Shown: positions 55,142 to 62,216 of the stretch, piece by piece
Numbering within the stretch: position 1 is the first letter of the stretch
How the letters are laid out: every line of letters starts with the position of its first letter
Made by a program: the position numbers and the translations under genes
Assembly (NCBI GenBank): GCA_043554545.1
Contig: CP121337.1
Location: forward strand, 1,426,001-1,490,000
DNA from: UBA7330 sp043554545
GTDB lineage: Bacteria > Bacteroidota > Bacteroidia > Cytophagales > Cyclobacteriaceae
DNA length: 64,000 bases
Direction of reading: 5' to 3'
Notes under the pieces: generated by a model
Told to the model about the DNA's origin: nothing
Database searches by the model: none
What the model saw: the letters and a program-made list of their open reading frames with translations, nothing else

Positions 55142-56140
55142 TTAATCTTCTATGACTTTTAGAACCAATTTTCCTAGCTTGTCTCCGGTGAAAAGTCGGT
55201 TATACGTTTCCGGGAAATGCTCAATGCCTTCATAGATATCTTCCCTGGTTTTGAGTCTGCCTTCAGCTAGCCACGTACCCATGACCTGTGCAGCTTCTTT
55301 GTATCTGTTTGCCCAATCGAAAACAACCATGCCCTGCATGGTTGCTCTGTTGACTAGCAGTGAAAGGTAGTTGTCTGGTCCTTTTACTTTGCTTTTATTG
55401 TATTGTGAAATAGCACCACAAATAACAATGCGGGCGTGCATTCGCAGCCTGGATAGTGCAATATCTAACTGGTCACCACCAACGTTGTCAAAATAGACAT
55501 CTATTCCTTTTGGGCACGTTTCTTTTACGCGTTTTCTAACGTCTTCCTGCTTGTAATCAATGGCAGCATCAAATCCCAGTTCATCTACGATGTACTTACA
55601 TTTATGCTCACCACCTGCAATGCCGATGACTTTACAGCCTTTGATTTTAGCTATCTGGCCTACCACACTTCCTACTGCACCAGCAGCAGCAGAAACAAGT
55701 ACTACATCGCCTTCTTTGGCTTTACCCACTTCAAGGATTCCAAAGTAAGCAGTCATGCCAGGCATACCGAGTGTACCAATATAAGTAGCGAGGGGTGCTA
55801 ATTTTGGATCGACCGTGTACCATCCTTTTCCATCTGAAACTGCGTATTGCTGAACCCCACCATAGCCGGCTACAAATTGCCCTGTGCTGAATTTGGGGTT
55901 GTTGGATTCGATCACTTCCCCAACAGAACCAGCACGCATGACAGAACCTAACTCCATGGGTTCTATATAGGATTTTGCATCATTCATCCAGCCCCGCATG
56001 GCAGGGTCCAATGAGACAAAATGTTGCCTGATAAGCATTTCTCCTTCTTTAATTTCAGGAATGGCATTGTTCTCTAAGGACCAGGTAGAGGCATCAGCTT
56101 CTCCATTGGGTCTTTTGATAAATTTGAGTTGTTTGTTCAT
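55142..56140 (-). CDS. NADP-dependent leukotriene B4/curcumin-type reductase
   Basis: A 332-residue MDR-superfamily protein of the prostaglandin/leukotriene reductase group (also CurA, YfmJ). The start (FIKRPNGEADASTW) and the SLDPAMRGWM segment are typical. AAAGAVGSVVGQIAKIKGCKVIG is the nucleotide-binding motif, followed by FDNVGG. Members reduce the double bond of alpha,beta-unsaturated carbonyls with NADPH. It is one of two reductases in the cluster and starts three bases after the end of an SDR gene. Confidence 0.92.
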   Translation of the reverse strand: MNKQLKFIKRPNGEADASTWSLENNAIPEIKEGEMLIRQHFVSLDPAMRGWMNDAKSYIEPMELGSVMRAGSVGEVIESNNPKFSTGQFVAGYGGVQQYAVSDGKGWYTVDPKLAPLATYIGTLGMPGMTAYFGILEVGKAKEGDVVLVSAAAGAVGSVVGQIAKIKGCKVIGIAGGEHKCKYIVDELGFDAAIDYKQEDVRKRVKETCPKGIDVYFDNVGGDQLDIALSRLRMHARIVICGAISQYNKSKVKGPDNYLSLLVNRATMQGMVVFDWANRYKEAAQVMGTWLAEGRLKTREDIYEGIEHFPETYNRLFTGDKLGKLVLKVIED

Positions 56141-56143
56141 AAG

Positions 56144-56902
56144 TTATTGAAGTGAGGTTCCACCGTCGATGGTGATTGTTTGTCCTGTGATATATTTTGA
56201 TTTTTCTGAGGCGAGCCAAAAAATGGCTTCCGCAATCTCAGCGGCTTCCCCAAACCTATCCATGGGGATTAATCGCTTGAGGGTATCTTCCATGTTAGGT
56301 CTGCTGGATATTAGCTGATCCAATAGCGCTGAATTAGTGTATCCAGGACAAACCGCATTGATTCTGATGTTTTTTCGTCCATATTCTAAAGCGGCAGATT
56401 TGGTCATGCCTACCACAGCATATTTACTGGCGCTGTAGGCCAGGTTATAGCCAGAAGGTTTTAGCCCTGCCAGAGAAGCAACATTGACGATGCTGCCATA
56501 ACCCTGTATCATCATCTTTTGAAGGGCTACTTTCATGCAATGGAAAACACCTGTCTGGTTGACTGCTATTACGTTTTGCCAATCAGTTAATGTATGCTCG
56601 GCCGTCTTATGTTGCTCTTTGCCTCCAATACCGGCGTTATTCACCATGACATCTATTCTGGAATATTCATTAACCACATCTGTGATTGATTGCTCCACTT
56701 CCTGAAAGTCTGTAACATCCAGTTTAAGCGCAGTCGCTGTTCCTCCTGATTTTTTGATATCCTTAACAACCTGCTCGGCACTGTTGATATCAATGTCTGA
56801 GGCGATAACAGTTGCTCCATGCGCCGCCATCAAAGTAGCTGTTGCTGCCCCAATGCCACTGCCGGAGCCCGTGATCATTACCACTTTATACTTCAGTTCC
56901 AT
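56144..56902 (-). CDS. SDR-family oxidoreductase
   Basis: A 252-residue short-chain dehydrogenase with TGSGSGIG, NNAG, the catalytic ASLAGLKPSGYNLAYSASK (Ser, Tyr, Lys) and a TGQTITIDGG end. The Asp after strand 2 (ASDIDIN) suggests NAD preference. It may oxidise a hydroxyacyl-CoA of the cluster. A 38-bp gap separates it from the kinase gene upstream. Confidence 0.92.
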   Translation of the reverse strand: MELKYKVVMITGSGSGIGAATATLMAAHGATVIASDIDINSAEQVVKDIKKSGGTATALKLDVTDFQEVEQSITDVVNEYSRIDVMVNNAGIGGKEQHKTAEHTLTDWQNVIAVNQTGVFHCMKVALQKMMIQGYGSIVNVASLAGLKPSGYNLAYSASKYAVVGMTKSAALEYGRKNIRINAVCPGYTNSALLDQLISSRPNMEDTLKRLIPMDRFGEAAEIAEAIFWLASEKSKYITGQTITIDGGTSLQ

Positions 56903-56940
56903 ATGTTCTTATGTTTTGAATGACCTTTACTCATTTCCTA

Positions 56941-58020
56941 TCAATACAAATGATCTATTTTGTTTTTCTGGATAGCCTGCAAGGCTGTATTGCAACACAA
57001 TGCGGAAACCTTATTCAGTTGAGCAAACCTGGGATCAGTTGTATGACCGTGTTTATATCGGAAATAGATTTGCTGGGCAATAACTGCAATCTTAAAAAGA
57101 CCATAGACAAAATAAAACGTCAGGTGATCAATGTTTCTGCCGCTTTTTAGGGCATACTGATGTACGATTTCTGTTCTGGATGGATTGCCTTTCAATAAAG
57201 TAGGTGAGGGGAGTCCATCTTTCATGAAGTCCGCATCATCGGAGGTAGTCCAATAGCCAAGGGAGGTTCCCAGATCCATAAGCGGGTCTCCAAGTGTACA
57301 CATCTCCCAATCCAAGATGGCGGCAACTTGCCTCCATTTATCATCAGCAAAGACAATGTTGTCATACTTGTAATCATTGTGGATTAAGCTGTGTTGATAA
57401 TTTAAAGGTTGATGGTCTTCCATCCAGGCCATAACTTTTAAGGCTGCAGGAATATCTTCAGTTGCTGCTGCCAAGTATTGCTTACCCCAGTTGGTTACCT
57501 GCCGTGCGACATATCCTTCTGGCTTGCCCAGGGATTCCAGCCCCGAGGCCTTATAGTCTACCTGATGAAACTCCACGAAAGTGTCCAGCCAGGTATTGGC
57601 GATAACCTTAAGCTCATCAGGTTTGATTTTTCGTTGTCTGGCTTCTTTTTCAGTGAGGATGATGCCTTTGATCCGCTCCATCAGGTAAAAGGGTACTCCA
57701 AGAATTTCGGTGTCTTCACAATACTGGTAAGCCTCAGGTGATTTACTGAATACCTGGTGCAAATGGTGCAACACTTTGTACTCTCTGCCCATATCGTGTC
57801 CCCTTTTGGGAGCTGAAAATGGCGGGCGTCTAAGCACATATTCTTTTTCTTCAATTTTTAAAAGATACGTGAGGTTAGAATAGCCGTTATTGAATTGACT
57901 AACACTTACCGGCCTTTTTTGATCCTTAATCAGCCCATGAGTAGCCAGAAAACTTTTTAGCTTGTCTGTATTTAGCTCTTCACCTTTTCTAACCGGACTT
58001 GTAAGTGATTTCTCTGTCAT
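56941..58020 (-). CDS. APH-type kinase of ACAD10/11-LvaA family
   Basis: A 359-residue aminoglycoside-phosphotransferase-fold kinase. FNNGYSNLTYLLKIEEKEYVLRR is the nucleotide-binding lobe. HNDYKYDNIVF carries the catalytic Asp and metal-binding Asn, and ILDWEMCTLGDPLMDLG the second metal Asp. This is the pattern of the N-terminal kinase domain of ACAD10/11 and of LvaA, which phosphorylates 4-hydroxyacyl-CoA. It is followed after two bases by an acyl-CoA dehydrogenase, so the pair may form a split ACAD11. It is unlikely to be an antibiotic-resistance kinase. Confidence 0.88.
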   Translation of the reverse strand: MTEKSLTSPVRKGEELNTDKLKSFLATHGLIKDQKRPVSVSQFNNGYSNLTYLLKIEEKEYVLRRPPFSAPKRGHDMGREYKVLHHLHQVFSKSPEAYQYCEDTEILGVPFYLMERIKGIILTEKEARQRKIKPDELKVIANTWLDTFVEFHQVDYKASGLESLGKPEGYVARQVTNWGKQYLAAATEDIPAALKVMAWMEDHQPLNYQHSLIHNDYKYDNIVFADDKWRQVAAILDWEMCTLGDPLMDLGTSLGYWTTSDDADFMKDGLPSPTLLKGNPSRTEIVHQYALKSGRNIDHLTFYFVYGLFKIAVIAQQIYFRYKHGHTTDPRFAQLNKVSALCCNTALQAIQKNKIDHLY

Positions 58021-58022
58021 CC

Positions 58023-59240
58023 TTACAAATGCTTGTATTTCTTCACAATGGCTTTTCCAAGTTGACTCATGTGTACCTCGTCAGGACCGTCTGCTAACCT
58101 TAATGTCCTCGCTGAAGCATAAAAATAGGCTAACGGCGTGTCACTACTTACACCTTTACCACCCATTATTTGAATGGCCCGGTCAATCACTTTCAATGCC
58201 ATGTTTGGGGCAACTATTTTAATCATGGAGATTAGGTCTTTGGCTTCTTTATTTCCTACCCGATCCATTTTATCAGCGGCAGATAATACCAAAAGCCTGG
58301 CTTGTTCGATCTCACATTGAGAGCGGGCAATATCCTGACGGATGCTGCTATAGGTATCCAAGGCTCTTCCGAAGACACTGCGTTCAGCGACTCTTTTAGC
58401 CATTAGTTCTAAAGCACACTGCGCCATTCCTATCAACCGCATACAATGATGAATTCTACCGGGCCCCAATCTTCCCTGAGCAATCTCAAAACCTCTGCCT
58501 TCCCCCAATAACAGGTTTGATTTAGGGACTCTAACTTCATTCAAGGTGATCTCAGCATGTCCTTCTGGTGAGTCATTATATCCAAAAACACTTAATGAAC
58601 GCTCAATACTTAACCCCAGTGTGTCCATGGGAACCAGGACCATGCTCTGTTGCTCGTGTCTGGGAGCATCAAAATCTGTTTTTCCCATGACAATGGCAAT
58701 TTTGCATCGGGGATCCATGGCACCGGAAGACCACCATTTTTTCCCTGTTATTATATAGTCATCGCCATCTGCAATAATTGCAGTTTCTATGTTAGTGGCA
58801 TCTGAGGAGGCAACATCCGGCTCTGTCATCAAGAAGGTAGATCGAATATCCCCTTTCATCAGTGGGTTCAGCCATTTGGCCTGTTGTTCCGCATTTCCAT
58901 ATTTCGCAAGCACTTCCATGTTACCAGTGTCCGGTGCGTTGCAGTTGAATACCTCAGGAGACCAGGGGATTCTACCCATGATCTCTGCCAGCGGTGCATA
59001 CTCCAGATTAGTTAGGCCAGGGCTTAAATCTCCATAGACTTTAGGGAGGAATAAATTCCATAGTCCTGCAGTCCGGGCCTCTTCCTTTAAGTTTTCGAGA
59101 CCAGGCCATACTTTCCATTCATTTGAAGGGTCGCGATGGAATGACTCAACCTCCACCATTACCGGGTGTATATTTTGATCAATAAAAAGCTTTAGTTTTT
59201 GCTGTAATTCGATTGACTTATCTGAGTATTCAAAATTCAT
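58023..59240 (-). CDS. Acyl-CoA dehydrogenase of ACAD10/11-LvaC type
   Basis: A 405-residue flavoprotein with the acyl-CoA dehydrogenase fold. The FAD-binding segment TFLMTEPDVASSDATNI and WWSSGAMDPRCKIAIVMGK are present. The C-terminal catalytic region reads LRLADGPDEVHMS, with Asp384 where most acyl-CoA dehydrogenases have the catalytic Glu (YEGT). This matches the ACAD10/11 subgroup as I recall it. It probably acts on the phosphorylated acyl-CoA made by the kinase encoded two bases downstream. Confidence 0.9.
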   Translation of the reverse strand: MNFEYSDKSIELQQKLKLFIDQNIHPVMVEVESFHRDPSNEWKVWPGLENLKEEARTAGLWNLFLPKVYGDLSPGLTNLEYAPLAEIMGRIPWSPEVFNCNAPDTGNMEVLAKYGNAEQQAKWLNPLMKGDIRSTFLMTEPDVASSDATNIETAIIADGDDYIITGKKWWSSGAMDPRCKIAIVMGKTDFDAPRHEQQSMVLVPMDTLGLSIERSLSVFGYNDSPEGHAEITLNEVRVPKSNLLLGEGRGFEIAQGRLGPGRIHHCMRLIGMAQCALELMAKRVAERSVFGRALDTYSSIRQDIARSQCEIEQARLLVLSAADKMDRVGNKEAKDLISMIKIVAPNMALKVIDRAIQIMGGKGVSSDTPLAYFYASARTLRLADGPDEVHMSQLGKAIVKKYKHL

Positions 59241-59266
59241 ATCTCTGCAGATTTAACATTCAAAAG

Positions 59267-60043
59267 TTAACCTGAAATTAGGTAACCACCATCAGCAACA
59301 TAGACGCCACCAGTCATGTATGACCCGGCATCAGATGCCAGGAGCATGATCACACCAGCCATTTCATCAGGAGCGGCGATGCGTCCCAGGGGTAGTGCTT
59401 TTGTGAAGCCTGTCACCATTTTTTCATCTGACCAAAGGCCTTCACTAAATTTTGTTTTGATGAGCCCGGGGCACAATACGTTTACCCGTATCCCGTAACG
59501 GCCCCATTCTTTGGCCTGATTCTTTGTGAGCATGATCAAAGCAGATTTGGTGGCACTGTATAGACCTAAACCAAACCCTGGGTGCAATCCTTCCACAGAC
59601 GATATATTGATGATGCTGCCACTTCCTTGTTCTTTCATATAAGGTAATGCCAGGTTGGAAAGCAACCAGGGTGCTTTCACATTTACATCCATGATTTTAT
59701 CAAAGACTGCCTCATCAGAACCTTCAATAGGTCCGTAATAGGGATTGATTGCCGCGTTGTTTACCAGGATGTCTATGCGTCCATATTGCTCAACGGTTTT
59801 TTCAATGAGCGATTTCCTTTGTTCAGCATCCCCTACGTGACAGGCGATTCCGGATGCTTCAAGGTTTTCTGATCGGAATTCTGACACGACTTCATCGATG
59901 GCCTCTTGCTTGCGACTGCTTACGACTACTTTTGCTCCGCTTTCTGCCAGACCTTTGGCAATGGATTTTCCGATTCCCTTGCTGGATCCTGTGATAACTG
60001 CCACTTTGCCACTCAGGTCAAATTTAGATGTGATTGCTGCCAT
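59267..60043 (-). CDS. SDR-family oxidoreductase
   Basis: A 258-residue short-chain dehydrogenase with TGSSKGIG, NNAA, the catalytic SSVEGLHPGFGLGLYSATK and the final TGGVYVADGG. Its closest named groups are glucose-1-dehydrogenase- and DHRS4-like SDRs; the substrate here is probably a hydroxyacyl-CoA or its precursor. It is 26 bases upstream of the dehydrogenase gene and 65 bases downstream of the larger acyl-CoA dehydrogenase. Confidence 0.91.
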   Translation of the reverse strand: MAAITSKFDLSGKVAVITGSSKGIGKSIAKGLAESGAKVVVSSRKQEAIDEVVSEFRSENLEASGIACHVGDAEQRKSLIEKTVEQYGRIDILVNNAAINPYYGPIEGSDEAVFDKIMDVNVKAPWLLSNLALPYMKEQGSGSIINISSVEGLHPGFGLGLYSATKSALIMLTKNQAKEWGRYGIRVNVLCPGLIKTKFSEGLWSDEKMVTGFTKALPLGRIAAPDEMAGVIMLLASDAGSYMTGGVYVADGGYLISG

Positions 60044-60108
60044 ATGCTATTACTTGTTATTTGGTGAGGTTTTCATTCGTTTGATTTATTCGAATATATG
60101 CCAATTAA

Positions 60109-61917
60109 TTAAAGGGTGCTGGTATCATCAGCTACGGTTAAGACTTCGGTATTGACCAATATCTCTGCCAATGAATTTGTTTTAGCAAGCTCATATTTGA
60201 AATAGAATTTCATGGCATGTATTTTACTCTGATAGAATTCAGCTGAATAATGGGTGTTACCAGAACGTAATTGCGTATGAGCATCTGTCGCGATTTGCAG
60301 CCACAACCATCCGATAATAATGTTTCCAAAAAACTCCATAAAAACAGTGGCATCAGAAAGAAAGCGTTTGTAATCACCCTTGAGTGCAAAGGGCATTAAA
60401 AACTGAATGACCTTCTCTATTAATGCGAGTTTCGTTTCTAGCGTTTTGGCATAGTCTGAAAGCTCACTGAATTCATTGGCAGATTTTATGGTCTTTGAAA
60501 TTTCTGCGAACAGTAACTTGAGAGGCTTTCCATCCTTCATGAGGATTTTCCTGCCTAAAAGGTCAAGTGACTGAATACCCGTAGTGCCTTCGTAGATAGG
60601 AAATATCCGGATATCCCTAAAGTATTGTTGTAGGATAAAATCAGAACAAAATCCATAGCCTCCCAATACCTGAACACCCTGACTTACTGAATGCGCACCC
60701 ATTTCTGATGGGTAGGTTTTGGTGATCGGTGTGAGTAATTCTAGCAACAGGTGATATTTTTCTCTTTCAGCAGCATCTACGTGTGTTATAGAAAGGTCCT
60801 GATACTTGGAAGCCAACAGGATCAGGCTCAGGCTTCCTTCGGTGACTACCTTCTGAATCAAGAGCATTCGCTTAACGTCCGGGTGGTTGATGATCAACGT
60901 CTGATCCTGGGAAACATCTTTTTTACCAGTACTTGTAAGGTCTCTGCCCTGTGGTCTTTCCTTGGCGTAACCAAGAGAAGCCCGGTAGGCGGCCATAGCA
61001 ATTGCTGCTGCACCTCGACCCACCGCTATCCTTGCTCCATTCATCATGAGGAACATATATTTTAACCCTTGGTTAGGCTCTCCAACAAGGTACCCTTCAC
61101 AATCACCCTTATCTCCAAAAGCCAGGTGTGTGGTGCAATAACCTTTTTGACCCATTTTTTGGAAATCACCCAAGGTGGTCACATCATTAGATACAAGGTC
61201 TCCTTGATCATCAGGTCTGCTTTTTGGTACCACAAAGAGGGAGATTCCTTTTGTCCCGGCAGGTGCCCCTTCAATGCGTGCCAATAATAGATGAATAATA
61301 TTTTCAGCTCCCTGATAGTCACCTCCAGAGATAAAAATCTTCTGACCTTTGATTCTGTATTTTTCCCCATCAGGGACAGCCGTGGTAACAATATCAGACA
61401 ACGAACTACCGGCTTGAGGCTCTGTAAGACACATGGTGCCACCCCAATCTCCTGATAGCATTTTTGGTACATAGGTGTTCTTAAGCGATTCGTTGCCAAA
61501 GTGCACGATCAAATCTGCAGCCCCCTGAGTCAATGTGATATAACCGGGCAAGTGATTATTGGCTGCTTCCTGAATATAAGCGACCGCATTGACCACCATA
61601 TGGGGCATTTGAAGACCGCCTGTTTCAAAATCGAAAACCGCGGATATTAAGTCCATTTCACCTCCTTGTTTCACATACTTTTTTACCTGCGGGTGAACGA
61701 CAATTTCATTGTCTTTGAAGTAAACTGCCGCTGCATCCATTTCACGGAAATATGGAAAGAGTTCTTTGTCTGAAAAGTCTTCGATACTATTTAGTAAGAG
61801 ATCAATTGACGAAAGGTCATGCTCAGCGTACCTTTCCTGCTCAAGTACACCTTGTAGGTTGTGTACCTGGTAAATAAGATATTTTAGGGTTTCTAGATCT
61901 ATGTATTGCTTTGACAT
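60109..61917 (-). CDS. Acyl-CoA dehydrogenase, long form with C-terminal domain
   Basis: A 602-residue acyl-CoA dehydrogenase. The N-terminal helical extension is typical of the 580-610-residue class. The FAD site has MCLTEPQAGSSLSDI and KIFISGGDY. The catalytic Glu lies in FPIYEGTTGIQSLDLLGRK. A C-terminal helical domain (about 470-602) follows, as in DmdC-like and other long enzymes. It is the first gene of the cluster on the minus strand, and the promoter should lie in the 61918-62216 gap. Confidence 0.93.
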   Translation of the reverse strand: MSKQYIDLETLKYLIYQVHNLQGVLEQERYAEHDLSSIDLLLNSIEDFSDKELFPYFREMDAAAVYFKDNEIVVHPQVKKYVKQGGEMDLISAVFDFETGGLQMPHMVVNAVAYIQEAANNHLPGYITLTQGAADLIVHFGNESLKNTYVPKMLSGDWGGTMCLTEPQAGSSLSDIVTTAVPDGEKYRIKGQKIFISGGDYQGAENIIHLLLARIEGAPAGTKGISLFVVPKSRPDDQGDLVSNDVTTLGDFQKMGQKGYCTTHLAFGDKGDCEGYLVGEPNQGLKYMFLMMNGARIAVGRGAAAIAMAAYRASLGYAKERPQGRDLTSTGKKDVSQDQTLIINHPDVKRMLLIQKVVTEGSLSLILLASKYQDLSITHVDAAEREKYHLLLELLTPITKTYPSEMGAHSVSQGVQVLGGYGFCSDFILQQYFRDIRIFPIYEGTTGIQSLDLLGRKILMKDGKPLKLLFAEISKTIKSANEFSELSDYAKTLETKLALIEKVIQFLMPFALKGDYKRFLSDATVFMEFFGNIIIGWLWLQIATDAHTQLRSGNTHYSAEFYQSKIHAMKFYFKYELAKTNSLAEILVNTEVLTVADDTSTL

Positions 61918-62216
61918 TCTTTATTGAATCTTTCAGGTGAACCTTCTAAGGTATTAAAATATTTTCAACAGATTATTTTTCTATGCATGCGTTGTATTAA
62001 ATACTGAAATTATTTGATTAATTACTATCACTAAATGAAATTCGTATTACTGCAATACCTTATAGTCAGTGGAATGATAAGACCGAGCAGATATTCGATA
62101 CGGGGAAGTCTCAAGCCTGTGCAATCATTTCTACATATGGCAAGAATTTCATGATTAATATTGATGAATAGTGCCAGCGATTTGGTTTATTTACCACAAT
62201 AGATTTTAAAAAACAG
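61918..62216. other. Divergent intergenic region with a possible coding remnant
   Basis: This 299-bp gap should hold promoters for both flanking transcripts. It also contains an open frame without a start codon at 62022-62171 (plus strand) whose middle reads IRITAIPYSQWNDKTEQIF, a solute-binding-protein-like phrase. I treat this as a possible remnant only. The rest is AT-rich with no RNA gene recognised. Confidence 0.25.

Noticed and set aside
56941..58020. Aminoglycoside resistance kinase
   Set aside because: The fold is APH-like, but the motifs and the neighbouring acyl-CoA dehydrogenase fit the ACAD10/11-LvaA kinases far better.
62035..62151. Short ATG frame in the gap before the right-hand partial gene
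   Set aside because: Only 38 codons, no family pattern, and a different frame of the same bases reads more like protein.
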